DNA of 64,000 nucleotides from Streptomyces sp. RKND-216 (GCF_004795255.1 NZ_SSBQ01000002.1:3812001-3876000); one strand, 5' to 3'. Positions 44,626 through 55,414 are shown, counted from the stretch's first letter. Notes: a model not told the origin generated them from the sequence alone. A program made the numbers and translations.

Positions 44626-46416
44626 GTGTCTACCACCACCTCCAGCCACCACCTGTCCCCGGCCTTCCCCGGCCGCGCCCCCTGGGGTACGGCGAACAAG
44701 CTGCGCGCCTGGCAGCAGGGGGCCATGGACGCGTACTTGCAGGCCCAGCCCCGGGACTTCCTCGCGGTCGCCACTCCCGGCGCCGGGAAGACCACCTTCG
44801 CGCTCACGCTCGCGTCGTGGTTGCTGCACCACCACGTGGTGCAGCAGGTGGTCGTCGTCGCGCCCACCGAGCATCTGAAGAAGCAGTGGGCGGACGCGGC
44901 CGCGCGCATAGGCATCAAGCTCGACCCCGAATACAGCGCCGGTCCGCTCGGCAAGGAGTACGACGGCATCGCGCTCACGTACGCGGGCGTCGGTGTCCGG
45001 CCCATGCTGCACCGCAACCGCGTCGAACAGCGCAAGACCCTCGTGATCCTCGACGAGATCCACCACGCTGGCGACAGCCGCTCCTGGGGCGAAGCCTGTC
45101 TGGAGGCGTTCGAGCCCGCGACCCGCCGACTGGCGCTCACCGGCACGCCCTTCCGCTCCGACACCAACCCGATTCCGTTCGTCGGCTACGCGGAGGGGAA
45201 CGACGGCATCCGCCGCTCGGTCGCGGACTACACCTACGGCTACGGCAGTGCGCTGGGCGACGGCGTCGTCCGGCCCGTCATCTTCCTCTCCTACAGCGGC
45301 AACATGCGCTGGCGGACCAAGGCGGGCGACGAGGTCGCGGCGCGGCTCGGCGAACCCATGACCAAGGACGCGATCTCGCAGGCCTGGCGTACCGCGCTGG
45401 ACCCGCGCGGAGAGTGGATGCCCGCCGTGCTCCGCGCCGCCGACCAGCGGCTGACCGAGGTCCGCAAGGCGATCCCCGACGCCGGCGGACTGGTCATCGC
45501 TGCCGACCAGGACTCCGCCCGTGCGTACGCCAAGCTGCTCCGCGAGATCACCGGGCACGGCGCCACCGTCGTGCTCTCCGACGATGCGGGCGCCTCGCAG
45601 CGCATCGAGGACTTCCGCGGCAGCGAGGACCGCTGGATGGTCGCCGTCCGCATGGTGTCCGAGGGCGTCGACGTGCCGCGGCTCGCGGTCGGGGTCTACG
45701 CCACGACGATCTCCACCCCGCTGTTCTTCGCCCAGGCCGTGGGCCGCTTCGTGCGGTCGAGGAGGCGGGGCGAGACCGCGTCTGTCTTCCTGCCGACGAT
45801 TCCGATGCTGATGACGTTCGCCCACGAGATGGAGGTCGAACGCGACCACGTCCTGGACAAGCCGAAGAAGGACGGCGACGACGCCGACCCGTACGCCGAG
45901 GAGGCGGACCTCCTTCAGGAGGCCGAGAGGCAGCAGGACGAGGACACCGGCGACCAGGACCAACTCCCCTTCGAAGCACTGGAGTCGGACGCCGTCTTCG
46001 ACCGCGTGATGTACGACGGCGCCGAATTCGGCATGCAGGCGCATCCGGGCAGTGAGGAGGAGCAGGACTATCTGGGCATCCCGGGCCTCCTCGAACCGGA
46101 CCAGGTGCAGATGCTGCTCCAGAAGCGGCAGGCGCGGCAGATCTCGCACAGCCGGAAGAAGCCGGACCAGGAGGCGAACCTCCTCGAACTGCCCGCCGAC
46201 CGGCGGCCCGTCGTCAGCCACCGGGAGATGATGGAGCTGCGGCGCGAACTCAACTCGCTGGTCGGCGCGTACTCCCACCAGAGCGGGAAACCGCACGGCG
46301 TCATCCACACCGAGCTGCGGCGCTCCTGCGGAGGACCGCCGGCGGCGGAGTCCACGGCGAACCAGCTGCAGCAGCGCATCGCGAAGGTGCGCGAGTGGGC
46401 CACCCGCATGCGCTGA
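44626..46416 (+). CDS. DEAD/DEAH-box helicase of superfamily 2
   Basis: A 596-residue ATP-dependent helicase. Motif I is ATPGAGKTTFA, the DEAH-like box is DEIHH, motif III LTGTPFR, and motif VI QAVGRFVRSRRRGE. An acidic tail (KKDGDDADPYAEEADLLQEAERQQDEDTGD) and a long helical C-terminal part follow the core. This conserved actinobacterial helicase is not assigned a specific role here. The likely GTG start at 44626 begins MSTTTSSHHL; a poor ribosome site makes it moderate. Confidence 0.87.
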   Translation: MSTTTSSHHLSPAFPGRAPWGTANKLRAWQQGAMDAYLQAQPRDFLAVATPGAGKTTFALTLASWLLHHHVVQQVVVVAPTEHLKKQWADAAARIGIKLDPEYSAGPLGKEYDGIALTYAGVGVRPMLHRNRVEQRKTLVILDEIHHAGDSRSWGEACLEAFEPATRRLALTGTPFRSDTNPIPFVGYAEGNDGIRRSVADYTYGYGSALGDGVVRPVIFLSYSGNMRWRTKAGDEVAARLGEPMTKDAISQAWRTALDPRGEWMPAVLRAADQRLTEVRKAIPDAGGLVIAADQDSARAYAKLLREITGHGATVVLSDDAGASQRIEDFRGSEDRWMVAVRMVSEGVDVPRLAVGVYATTISTPLFFAQAVGRFVRSRRRGETASVFLPTIPMLMTFAHEMEVERDHVLDKPKKDGDDADPYAEEADLLQEAERQQDEDTGDQDQLPFEALESDAVFDRVMYDGAEFGMQAHPGSEEEQDYLGIPGLLEPDQVQMLLQKRQARQISHSRKKPDQEANLLELPADRRPVVSHREMMELRRELNSLVGAYSHQSGKPHGVIHTELRRSCGGPPAAESTANQLQQRIAKVREWATRMR

Positions 46417-46769
46417 CGCGCGGCGTCGCACTCCTCCTCTCTCGGTCCGTCCGCCGCTGCGGGGGCGGGGCCGTGCGGGCGCGCCGATAGAGCCCGTGCG
46501 CCCGTCATAAAAGGCGCAAAACGGACGACCTGTGCCCGGATTCTGGACGGACCCTTCCGGTCAGCGGGTATCCGGGGCTAGGTTTCCGCTCACGCACACG
46601 CCCCGTGGCAGCGTCGCCTCGGAGCGCAGCCGGTGCCGAAGTGCGTGCTGACCAGTGCCACTGCCGCCGGCAGCACTCTGCGTGGACGAGCGAAGCCGCC
46701 GACGGACGCCGGTGACCCGCCCCTCCCCGCGTGCGGCTGCCGCGCCAGAGAACATCAGAAGGGGGCGTC
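46417..46769. other. 353-base upstream region of the IclR gene
   Basis: No gene recognised. The stretch around 46505-46515 (AAAAGGCGCAAAAC) is less GC-rich and may be part of a promoter. The region probably holds the IclR promoter. Confidence 0.5.
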
Positions 46770-47414
46770 GTGACCGCGGAGACCTCGCAGACGCTCGACA
46801 GAGGGCTCAGAGTGCTGAAGCTCCTCGCCGACACCGACCACGGCCTCACCGTGACCGAGCTGTCCAACAAGCTCGGCGTCAACCGGACCGTCGTCTACCG
46901 ACTCCTGGCCACCCTCGAGCAGCACGCCCTGGTGCGGCGCGACCTCGGCGGGCGGGCCCGCGTGGGCCTGGGGGTGCTGCGGCTGGGCCGCCAGGTGCAC
47001 CCGCTGGTGCGGGAGGCCGCACTGCCCGCGCTGCGCTCCCTCGCCGAGGACGTGGGCGCCACCGCGCATCTCACCCTCGTCGATGGCAACGACGCGCTCG
47101 CCGTAGCCGTTGTCGAGCCCAGCTGGACCGACTACCACGTCGCCTACCGGCCCGGCTTCCGTCACTCCCTGGACCGCGGGGCGGCGGGACGGGCCATCCT
47201 GGCCGGGCGCGGCCCGGACGTCGAACTGGGCCCCGGCTACATCCTCACCCACGGCGAACTGGAGGCGGGCGCGAGCGGCGCCGCCGCGCCGATGCTGGGA
47301 GTGACCGGCATCGAGGGCAGCGTGGGCGTCGTGATGCTGACGGACTCCGTGCCGACGCAGGTCGGCGACCGCGTGGTGCACGCGGCCCAGGAGGTCGCCG
47401 ACGCCCTGCGCTGA
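46770..47414 (+). CDS. IclR-family transcriptional regulator
   Basis: A 214-residue IclR protein. Residues 5-70 form the winged helix (TVTELSNKLGVNRTVVYRLLATLEQHALV); the C-terminal effector domain follows with LSLVDGND-type motifs and ALR end. It is shorter than typical IclR proteins (about 250). GTG 46770 follows AGAAGGGGG and starts MTAETSQTLDRGLRVLK, which is how the family begins. Target unknown; its neighbour is the S16-type protease. Confidence 0.85.
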   Translation: MTAETSQTLDRGLRVLKLLADTDHGLTVTELSNKLGVNRTVVYRLLATLEQHALVRRDLGGRARVGLGVLRLGRQVHPLVREAALPALRSLAEDVGATAHLTLVDGNDALAVAVVEPSWTDYHVAYRPGFRHSLDRGAAGRAILAGRGPDVELGPGYILTHGELEAGASGAAAPMLGVTGIEGSVGVVMLTDSVPTQVGDRVVHAAQEVADALR

Positions 47415-47502
47415 GCACGTGCGCGTCCCGCGACCGGCCGTGCGTCCCGCGACGGCCCGACGCCCTGCGCCGACCGCCCGGGTGGTGAACTAGATTCACC
47501 CC

Positions 47503-48309
47503 ATGCCCTCCCTCAGCCACCTCCTCCGCTCGCGGCGCCGGGTGCTGGCGCTGTGCGCGGTCCCCGTCGCCGCGCTGCTCGCCGTCACGGCCTTCGCCCC
47601 CCTGCCGTTCTCCGTCGCCCAGCCCGGCATCACGGCGAACGTGCTGGGGACGTACCAGGGCGAGCGGGTGATCACGGTCGGCGGCGCGGAACCGCGCCGC
47701 AGCGAGGGGGAGCTGCTGATGACGACGATCGCGGCCACTTCGCCGGACACCACCGTGCGTCTGCCGGACGTGGTGCGCAGCTGGTTCTCCACCGACCGCG
47801 CCGTGATGCCGCGCGACTCCGTGTATCCGGTCGGCGACACCCCGGAGGAGATTCGCGAGCACACCTCGGCGCAGATGGAGCAGTCGCAGAACGAGGCCGT
47901 CACCGCCGCGCTGAACGAGCTGAACCGGTCGCCGGACGGAGTCGAGGTCGACCTGCGGCTGGAGGACGTCGGCGGCCCGAGCGCCGGGCTGCTGTTCACC
48001 CTCGGGGTGATCGCCAAGCTGGACGGCGACGGCCGCGGCGGCAGCTTGACGGGCGGCCGCACGATCGCGGGCACCGGCACCATCGACGTCGACGGCGACG
48101 TCGGCCCGGTCGGGGGCGTCCCGCTGAAGACGCAGGCCGCCGCCCGGGACGGCGCGACGGTCTTCCTGGTCCCCGAGGCGGAGTGCGACGACGCCCGCGT
48201 CGACCTGCCCGAAGGGCTGCGCCTGATCCCCGTCGGCGATCTCGACGGCGCCCTCGACGCGCTGGAGGCCCTCGCCGACGGCGAGTCCGTGCCGGCCTGC
48301 CCCGCGTGA
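47503..48309 (+). CDS. Membrane-anchored S16 (Lon-type) protease domain protein
   Basis: A 268-residue protein with one N-terminal helix (about 13-36) and a C-terminal Lon-like proteolytic domain. The catalytic Ser160 in VGGPSAGLLFTLGV and Lys209 in VGGVPLKTQAA form the Ser-Lys dyad. Between them sits the sequence VDGDVGPVGGVPLK of the family. It resembles the YlbL-type proteases of Gram-positive bacteria, though without a clear PDZ domain. It should degrade extracytoplasmic or membrane substrates. Confidence 0.85.
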   Translation: MPSLSHLLRSRRRVLALCAVPVAALLAVTAFAPLPFSVAQPGITANVLGTYQGERVITVGGAEPRRSEGELLMTTIAATSPDTTVRLPDVVRSWFSTDRAVMPRDSVYPVGDTPEEIREHTSAQMEQSQNEAVTAALNELNRSPDGVEVDLRLEDVGGPSAGLLFTLGVIAKLDGDGRGGSLTGGRTIAGTGTIDVDGDVGPVGGVPLKTQAAARDGATVFLVPEAECDDARVDLPEGLRLIPVGDLDGALDALEALADGESVPACPA

Positions 48310-48369
48310 CCGCGTAGCCGCCTCACCGGGCAGTTCCGCTCGACGGTACGCCCCGAAGGGGCGGACCCC

Positions 48370-49737
48370 TCAGAACAGCTTGCCGGGGTTGAGCAGGTCC
48401 AGCGGGTCGAAGACCTGCTTGATGCCGCGCTGCATCTCCAGCCCGACGGGCCCGAGTTCGCGGGCGAGCCAGTCCTTCTTCAGCACGCCGACGCCGTGCT
48501 CGCCGGTGATGGTGCCGCCCAGTTCCAGCCCCAGGGCCATGATGTCGTCGAACGACTCCCGGGCCCGCCGCGCCTCGTCCTCGTCGGTGGGGTCGAAGCA
48601 GACCAGGGGGTGCGCGTTGCCGTCGCCGGCATGCGCGCACGAGCCCACTGTCAGCCCGTACTCGGCGCCGATCTTCTGCGCGCCGTCCAGGAGTTCGGCC
48701 AGCCGCGCGCGGGGCACACACACGTCGTCGATCAGCGTGGTGCCGGTGATCTTCTCCAGCGCCACCAGGGCGAGCCGCCGCGCCTGGAGGAGCAGTTCGG
48801 ACTCGGCGACGGTGTCGGCGGGCACCACCTCCGTCGCGCCGGCGGCCGTGCAGACCTCGCCGACGGCGGCCAGATCGGCGGACGGGTCGGGGGTGTCGAA
48901 GCCGGCCAGCAGCAGCGCCTCGGTGGACTCCGGGAGGCCCATCTGGGCCATCGCGTTGACCGCGCGCAGCGTGGTGCGGTCCATGATCTCCAGCAGCGAG
49001 GGGGCGTGACCGCGCTCCATGATGCGGCAGACCGCGTCTCCGGCCGCCGCCATGGTGGGGAACTCGGCGGCCAGCACGAGCTGCCGCGGCGGCTGGGGGC
49101 GCAGTGCCAGCACGGCCCGTACGACGATGCCCAGGCTGCCCTCGGAGCCCACGAACAGCCGGGTCAGGTCGTAGCCGGCGACGCCCTTGGCGGTGCGGCG
49201 TCCGGTGGTCATCAGCCGTCCGTCGGCGAGCACCACCTCCAGCCCCAGCACGTACTCCGCCGTCACGCCGTACTTCACGCAGCACAGGCCGCCGGAGCCG
49301 GTGCCGATGTTGCCGCCGATCGTGCACTGTTCCCAACTGGAGGGGTCCGGCGGGTAGTAGAGCCCGTGCTCCCCCACCGCACGGGACAGCACGGCGTTCA
49401 CCACGCCGGGTTCGACGACGGCGATCCGCTCGACCGGGTCGATCTCCAGGATGCGGTCCATACGGGTCAGCGACAGCACGATGCAGCCCTCGGTGGCGTT
49501 GGCCGCGCCGGACAGGCCGGTACGGGCGCCCTGCGGCACCACCGGCACCCGTAGCGCGGTGGCCGTGCGCATCACGTGCTGGACGTGCTCGACCGTACGC
49601 GGCAGCACGACCACGGCGGGGGCGCCCGCGTCGCAGAAGCTCGCCATGTCGTGGGCGTAGGACCGGGCGACGTCGGGGTCGGTGACCACCGCTTCGGCGG
49701 GGAGTCCGTCCCGGAGCCGTTCGCTGAGGGCGCTCAT
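48370..49737 (-). CDS. FAD-linked oxidase, glycolate oxidase GlcD type
   Basis: A 455-residue flavoprotein with an N-terminal PCMH FAD domain (PQGARTGLSGAANATEG, SSWEQCTIGGNIGTGSGG) and a C-terminal oxidase domain ending with a motif EHGVGVLKKDWLARELGP and DPLDLLNPGKLF. The family oxidises 2-hydroxyacids such as glycolate or D-lactate. The ATG at 49737 (MSALSERL) is chosen because the upstream 50 codons of the frame are Arg-rich noise. It is in the same direction as hpd but separated by a terminator. Confidence 0.9.
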   Translation of the reverse strand: MSALSERLRDGLPAEAVVTDPDVARSYAHDMASFCDAGAPAVVVLPRTVEHVQHVMRTATALRVPVVPQGARTGLSGAANATEGCIVLSLTRMDRILEIDPVERIAVVEPGVVNAVLSRAVGEHGLYYPPDPSSWEQCTIGGNIGTGSGGLCCVKYGVTAEYVLGLEVVLADGRLMTTGRRTAKGVAGYDLTRLFVGSEGSLGIVVRAVLALRPQPPRQLVLAAEFPTMAAAGDAVCRIMERGHAPSLLEIMDRTTLRAVNAMAQMGLPESTEALLLAGFDTPDPSADLAAVGEVCTAAGATEVVPADTVAESELLLQARRLALVALEKITGTTLIDDVCVPRARLAELLDGAQKIGAEYGLTVGSCAHAGDGNAHPLVCFDPTDEDEARRARESFDDIMALGLELGGTITGEHGVGVLKKDWLARELGPVGLEMQRGIKQVFDPLDLLNPGKLF

Positions 49738-49817
49738 ACCCGAAGCGTCGCACCCGTGTGCGGTCGCGGCAACGACGCCGCCGGAGACTGCCGGAACCGC
49801 CGCGGTCGCACGACGGC

Positions 49818-49850
49818 GGGGCCCGGACCGTTCGCCACGGTCCGGGCCCC
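49818..49850 (-). terminator. Intrinsic terminator after hpd
   Basis: A perfect 13-base inverted repeat GGGGCCCGGACCG (49818-49830) and its complement (49838-49850), 7-base loop, lying between hpd and the FAD-linked oxidase. Confidence 0.75.
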
Positions 49851-49893
49851 GTTCGCGTCTCCGCTTCCCATCTCGGGCCGCGGTCACGTCGGC

Positions 49894-51139
<1,246 letters not shown>

Positions 51140-51163
51140 CGATGCGCAGCGCGAGGAGGGGAC

Positions 51164-51655
51164 ATGGCGATCGACCCGCTGGACGGACGGCTGCTGGAAC
51201 TGCTGGCCGAGGAACCCCGCATCGGCGTGCTGGAGGCCTCCCGCCGGCTCGGCGTCGCCCGCGGCACGGTACAGGCCCGGCTGGACAGGCTGCAGTCCAC
51301 CGGAGTGATCCGCGGCTTCGGCCCGGACGTCGACCCGGCCGCCGTGGGCTATCCGGTGACGGCCTTCGCCACCCTGGAGATCCGCCAGGGACAGGGCGCC
51401 GACGTGCGGGCCCACCTGGCCACCGTCCCCGAGGTGCTCGAGCTGCACACCACCACCGGGCACGGGGACATGCTGTGCCGCCTGGTGGCCCAGTCCAACG
51501 CGGACCTCCAGCGCGTCATCGACCGGGTGGTGGGTATCGAGGGCATCGTGCGCGCCTCCACCGCGATCGTGATGGAGAACCCGGTGCCGCTGCGCATCAT
51601 CCCGCTCGTCCGCCAGGCCGCCTCCGGGGGGCCGGAGACGGCGTCCGCGGGTTGA
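51164..51655 (+). CDS. Lrp/AsnC-family regulator
   Basis: A 163-residue Lrp-type protein. An N-terminal helix-turn-helix (LLAEEPRIGVLEASRRLGVARGTVQARLDRL) is followed by the ligand-binding RAM domain (VTAFATLEIRQGQ, TTTGHGDMLCRLVAQSN). It should sense an amino acid; with hpd divergent, tyrosine or its keto acid is likely. Ribosome site GGAGGGG precedes ATG 51164. Confidence 0.93.
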   Translation: MAIDPLDGRLLELLAEEPRIGVLEASRRLGVARGTVQARLDRLQSTGVIRGFGPDVDPAAVGYPVTAFATLEIRQGQGADVRAHLATVPEVLELHTTTGHGDMLCRLVAQSNADLQRVIDRVVGIEGIVRASTAIVMENPVPLRIIPLVRQAASGGPETASAG

Positions 51656-51683
51656 GCCGGCCGCCCGGCGCCCGCCGCGTGGC

Positions 51684-52109
51684 TCACGACTCCGGGGAGA
51701 GCAGCGCCTCCAGGCCCTGTTCGAGACCAAGTCGTTCCGCTTCCGAACCCGTCGGCACCGCCCGCAGCGTCCGCTCCATCCAGGCCGAGACCACGTGCGC
51801 CGGTGCCTCCAGTAGCGCGTCGCCGTCCGGCGACGACAGGGCCAGGCACACCACCTGCCGGCCGTCGGCCCGCGTCGGCCACACCCGTACATCGCCCCGG
51901 CCGCACGGCCGGAACAGGCCCTCGATCAGCAGCTCGCGGGCGAAGGTCCAGTGGACCGGTGCGTCGGAGTGGATGTGGAAGGAGACGTGCACCGCGAACG
52001 GGTCGTCGGTGCGGTAGCGCAGCCGGGCGGGCACCGTGGCGCCGTCGTCCGGCGACAGCACCAGCCGCAGGTCGAGTTCCCGTTCGATCATCGCTTCCCT
52101 GTCGTCCAT
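51684..52109 (-). CDS. ssgG: SsgA-like protein, sporulation septum factor (SsgG)
   Basis: A 141-residue SsgA-like protein. SALP hallmarks are LRYRTDDPFAVHVSFHIHSD, VHWTFARELLIEGLFRP and GDVRVWPTRA. These proteins are found only in sporulating actinomycetes and steer septum positioning and spore wall formation. The hpd/Lrp neighbours match the ssgG locus of S. coelicolor as I recall it; the symbol rests on that synteny. The ATG at 52109 (MDDREAMIERELDLRL) follows GGGAG; it is convergent with the Lrp gene, 28 bases apart. Confidence 0.9.
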   Translation of the reverse strand: MDDREAMIERELDLRLVLSPDDGATVPARLRYRTDDPFAVHVSFHIHSDAPVHWTFARELLIEGLFRPCGRGDVRVWPTRADGRQVVCLALSSPDGDALLEAPAHVVSAWMERTLRAVPTGSEAERLGLEQGLEALLSPES

Positions 52110-52419
52110 GTCGTCTGCTCCCTCTCTCACGCCTGGCGGTGGCGGCCTCCTCCGGCGGCGACCGTACGAAGCCCGCACTGATGAGAGAACGTGGAGCGCG
52201 TATCGTTACGCGACTTCGGCGAGAAATCTCGAGATTCGCCCGGAAGACTTCCGCCGGAACGTTCACAGGTCCATGAGGGCGGGGCCACGCCGTCGGCGGC
52301 TTCTGGTAGATGTGGACTCCGCGCAACGCCGTTCACGCACGCACGCGCGCGCATGGACGAAGTCGCCGCCCACGTCCACATACCGCCAGATCGGTCGAAG
52401 AGATACGGGACCCGGACAG
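52110..52419. other. 310-base divergent region between ssgG and an RDD protein
   Basis: No gene recognised. It has a less GC-rich stretch near 52185-52260 (ACGTGGAGCG, TCGTTACGCGACTTC, GAAATCTCGAG) that could be a promoter for either gene. Confidence 0.5.
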
Positions 52420-53982
52420 ATGAGTGCCCCCTCCGCAGGATCCGCCAACGGCAGCCCGGTGCCGGGCTACTACCCGGATCCCTCCATCCCCGGGTACATC
52501 CGCTACTGGAACGGCACCGCCTGGGTGGCGGGCACCAGCCGGCCCGCGCCGGGGCCGGGCGAACCCCCGCCCGCCCCGCCCGCCGAGACCGGCGGGAACG
52601 TTCCCGCCCCGCGCGGCGCCGAACCCGAGCCGGAGGCGCCTGCCGAGGACGAGGACGACAGCGACGAGATCGACCTCGGCCGTGCGAGCAGCGGCTCCTC
52701 GGCGCTGCCCGAGGTGCGCCGCCGTGGCGAGGTCGCCGCGCCCGGACCGGACGCGGCGCCGCACGCCGACTGGAACGATCCGCGCCGCCTGCACGGCACC
52801 CAGCCGGCGGCCGCCACGGCCTGGCAGGCGGACCCCGGCCGGCAGTCCGGGTTCGGCGCCGACCAGCAGGATCTCTCCCAGCAGGACCTCTCCTGGGGGG
52901 CACCGCAGGAGCCCGCGCAATCCGCGCACGGCGGGCAGGACCCGCGCGCCGCGTGGGAGACGCAGGAGCAGACCGGGGGAACGCCGCCTCCGGCCGGGAG
53001 CGGAGGCCAAGCGGCTCCCGACCACACGGTGGGCATCCGGATGCCGCGCCCCCAGCAGGAGGAGGGCGCCCGCCCCGCGGCCCAGCCGGAGCACACCGTC
53101 GGCCTGCGTCGTTCCGACGTCTTCCAGTACGGCGCTGTCGCGGACGCCGCCCGGCAGGCGGCCCCGGCCGAGAGCCACCCCCTGCAGCACCAGCACCACC
53201 CCCAGCACCAGCACCAGCACCCCCACCCCCAGCACCAGGCCCCTGCGTACGAGCAGGTCCAGCAACAGGCCCCGCACGCGCAGCAGCAGGCCCAGCAGGC
53301 CCAGGCGTATCAGGCGCCGCACACGCAACAGGGTGTCCCGCAGCAGTACGGCGTCCAGGCCCCGCAGACCCAGCACGCCTCGCCGGGTGCGGAGCGGCCG
53401 CCCTGGGAGCAGCAGCCCGGCGGGGCCGCGTCCGGCCAGTACGGCGTCGCGCCCTGGCGGCCCCCGGCGGCCAACCCGTTCGCCGACGCGGTGCAGGAGG
53501 CCCGGCCCGCGGGCCTGGGCAAACGGCTCGGTGCACGGATCGTCGACGGGCTGGTGGTCTCCGCCGTGACGGGTGCCGTGGCGTTCCCCTTCGTCGGTAA
53601 GGCGACCGAGCACATCCAGGACAAGATCGAGGCCACCAACCAGGCCGGCGTCACCCGCACCGTCTGGCTGATCGACGGCACCACCGGCGTCCACCTCGCC
53701 GTCGTGCTGGGCGCCTTCCTGCTGTTCGGCCTGCTGTACGAGGCGCTGCCCACCGCGAAGTGGGGCCGCACGGCGGGCAAGAAGCTCTTCGGTCTCCAGG
53801 TGCTCGACGTCGAAGGGCAGGACACCCCGGGCACGGGGGCGGCGCTGCGGCGCTGGCTGACGTACAGCCTGCTGTCCCTGGTGGTGCTCGGCGTGGTGAA
53901 CGTGCTGTGGTGCCTCTTCGACCGGCCCTGGCGGCAGTGCTGGCACGACAAGGCGGCCCGCACCTTCGTCGCCGGCCGCTGA
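52420..53982 (+). CDS. RDD-family membrane protein with DUF2510 and His/Gln-rich linker
   Basis: A 520-residue protein. Residues about 15-40 form a DUF2510 motif (PGYYPDPSIPGYIRYWNGTAWV); about 40-370 is a disordered linker rich in Pro, Gln, Ala and His (with QHQHHPQHQHQHPHPQHQ); the last 150 residues carry the RDD domain (GLGKRLGARIVDGLVVSAV and WGRTAGKKLFGLQVL) with three helices. The RDD family has unknown transport or stress function. The His-rich segment might bind metal. Start ATG 52420. Confidence 0.87.
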   Translation: MSAPSAGSANGSPVPGYYPDPSIPGYIRYWNGTAWVAGTSRPAPGPGEPPPAPPAETGGNVPAPRGAEPEPEAPAEDEDDSDEIDLGRASSGSSALPEVRRRGEVAAPGPDAAPHADWNDPRRLHGTQPAAATAWQADPGRQSGFGADQQDLSQQDLSWGAPQEPAQSAHGGQDPRAAWETQEQTGGTPPPAGSGGQAAPDHTVGIRMPRPQQEEGARPAAQPEHTVGLRRSDVFQYGAVADAARQAAPAESHPLQHQHHPQHQHQHPHPQHQAPAYEQVQQQAPHAQQQAQQAQAYQAPHTQQGVPQQYGVQAPQTQHASPGAERPPWEQQPGGAASGQYGVAPWRPPAANPFADAVQEARPAGLGKRLGARIVDGLVVSAVTGAVAFPFVGKATEHIQDKIEATNQAGVTRTVWLIDGTTGVHLAVVLGAFLLFGLLYEALPTAKWGRTAGKKLFGLQVLDVEGQDTPGTGAALRRWLTYSLLSLVVLGVVNVLWCLFDRPWRQCWHDKAARTFVAGR

Positions 53983-53991
53983 CGCCCGGCG

Positions 53992-54024
53992 CGCCGGAGG
54001 CGTCTGCTGCGGGTGCCTCCGGCG
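53992..54024 (+). terminator. Intrinsic terminator after the first RDD gene
   Basis: An inverted repeat CGCCGGAGGC (53992-54001) and GCCTCCGGCG (54015-54024), 13-base loop, 10 bases after the stop. Confidence 0.6.
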
Positions 54025-54114
54025 AACGGCCCGCCATCCCTTCGGAGTAGCGCGGTACCCCCGAACGGCCACGCGCCGGATGCGGAGGCGTCCGGTGCGG
54101 GGTCGACTCGTGCC

Positions 54115-54786
54115 ATGAGCACGGAGCAGCCGGAGAACGACCCTTTCCGCAAGAGGCCGCAGCCGGACGAGCCGGGGTCCGGCAGTCCGCCCCCCGGTGA
54201 GCAGCGTCCCGGCGAACCTCCGCCCGACCGGCCGCCCCCGCCGCCACCCGGCGGCGTCGGCGGCCCGTACGCGTCCCCGCAGGGCGGGCCGCCGCCGGGG
54301 GCTCCGTACAGCGATCCCTACGGCGGCGCCGGCGCCGATCCCCTCGCCGGCATGCCGCCGCTCGGCTCGCGCGGCAAACGCCTGCTCGCCCGCATCGTCG
54401 ACGCCCTGATCGTCGGCATCCCGGTCGGCATCGTCTCCGGGCTCATGTCCGGCTTCGACTCCTACGACGACGCGGGCACGCAGTACTGGCAGGGCGGCTT
54501 CTACACGCTGGTGTACTTCCTCTACGAGGGTCTGATGCTGACGCGTTCGGGCCAGACGGTCGGGAAGAAGCTGATGAAGATCCGGGTGGCGGTGCTCCAG
54601 GACGGTGCGGCGCCGCACGGCACGCCCGGCTGGGTGCGCGCGGCGGTCTACAGCATTCCCGCGCTGGTGCCCTGTCTGGGCTTCCTCTTCTGGCTGATCA
54701 ACGTCCTGTACTGCACCTGGGACAAGCCCTACCACCAGTGTCTGCACGACAAGGCGGCGAAGACCGTCGTGGTCGTCGCGGACTGA
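54115..54786 (+). CDS. Second RDD-family membrane protein
   Basis: A 223-residue protein: a Pro/Gly-rich N-terminal region of about 85 residues (with PPPPPPGG), then an RDD domain (RGKRLLARIVDALIVGIPVGIVSG, RSGQTVGKKLMKIRV) with three or four helices, ending KAAKTVVVVAD. It is a paralogue of the previous gene with the same order and similar end (HDKAAKT and HDKAART), so the two may arise from duplication. Confidence 0.86.
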   Translation: MSTEQPENDPFRKRPQPDEPGSGSPPPGEQRPGEPPPDRPPPPPPGGVGGPYASPQGGPPPGAPYSDPYGGAGADPLAGMPPLGSRGKRLLARIVDALIVGIPVGIVSGLMSGFDSYDDAGTQYWQGGFYTLVYFLYEGLMLTRSGQTVGKKLMKIRVAVLQDGAAPHGTPGWVRAAVYSIPALVPCLGFLFWLINVLYCTWDKPYHQCLHDKAAKTVVVVAD

Positions 54787-54807
54787 CGTGGCGGGGGCGG
54801 GCGGGCG

Positions 54808-55092
54808 TCACCGGCGCAGCGAGGCGGGCGTCCGGTGGGCCGGCTCGGAGCGGGCGGCGGTCCGCTCGGGAACGTGAGCCCGAGCGGGAGCCGTACGGGC
54901 GGGGACGGAACGGCCCGACGGGGCGCGGGCCGCAGCCGTGCAGGAGACCAGGAGGCCGAGGCTCAGGGCGGCGACGGCGATGACCACGATGCCCGTTCCC
55001 GAACGGGTCTGGGAGAGGAGCAGCATGGCGAGGGTCGCGAGAACGACCGTGAGGGCACCGTAGGCGAACTGTGCGGCAGTCGGGCGCGGCAT
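54808..55092 (-). CDS. Small membrane protein, unknown
   Basis: A 94-residue protein with two helices (about 8-26 and 31-51) joined by SQTRSGTGI, then a basic, Ala/Pro-rich cytoplasmic tail. No family recognised. The ATG at 55092 has AGGACGG upstream; it is convergent with the second RDD gene. Confidence 0.65.
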   Translation of the reverse strand: MPRPTAAQFAYGALTVVLATLAMLLLSQTRSGTGIVVIAVAALSLGLLVSCTAAARAPSGRSVPARTAPARAHVPERTAARSEPAHRTPASLRR

Positions 55093-55414
55093 GGCGTGTC
55101 CGTCCTGAGGGGAGATCGTGGTCGGGGTCCGTCCGGGCCGCCCGGCGAACGCCCCTTCGGCCCGAAGTGCGTGCCACAGAACGGCTCCTACGGCGAGATG
55201 CCCCTCCCGCACCCCGGCGAAGCATGACCTCGGTCACGCCGCGGTGCACGAGGGGCGCACGGGCGCACGGCTGTCCCAGTGTCTCGTCCATGCCAACACA
55301 GAGCACAGCAACCTACTGTGCGGTCGATAACGAATCAAGGGCTGTCTTTTTCCGCGATACTCCGGTCGAATACCGTCGTCAAGTCTCAGCGCTTGCAGGG
55401 GAGGACACAAGCGA
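55093..55414. other. 322-base upstream region of the M6 protease
   Basis: The end nearest the protease (55290-55400) is less GC-rich than its surroundings (AACACAGAGCACAGCAACC, AACGAATCAAGGGC, TCTTTTTCCG) and probably holds a regulated promoter and leader. No gene seen. Confidence 0.55.

Noticed and set aside
53185..53330. CAC/CAG-rich repeats as a regulatory or repeat element
   Set aside because: They are in frame in an RDD protein and give a His/Gln-rich linker, so they are coding low complexity.
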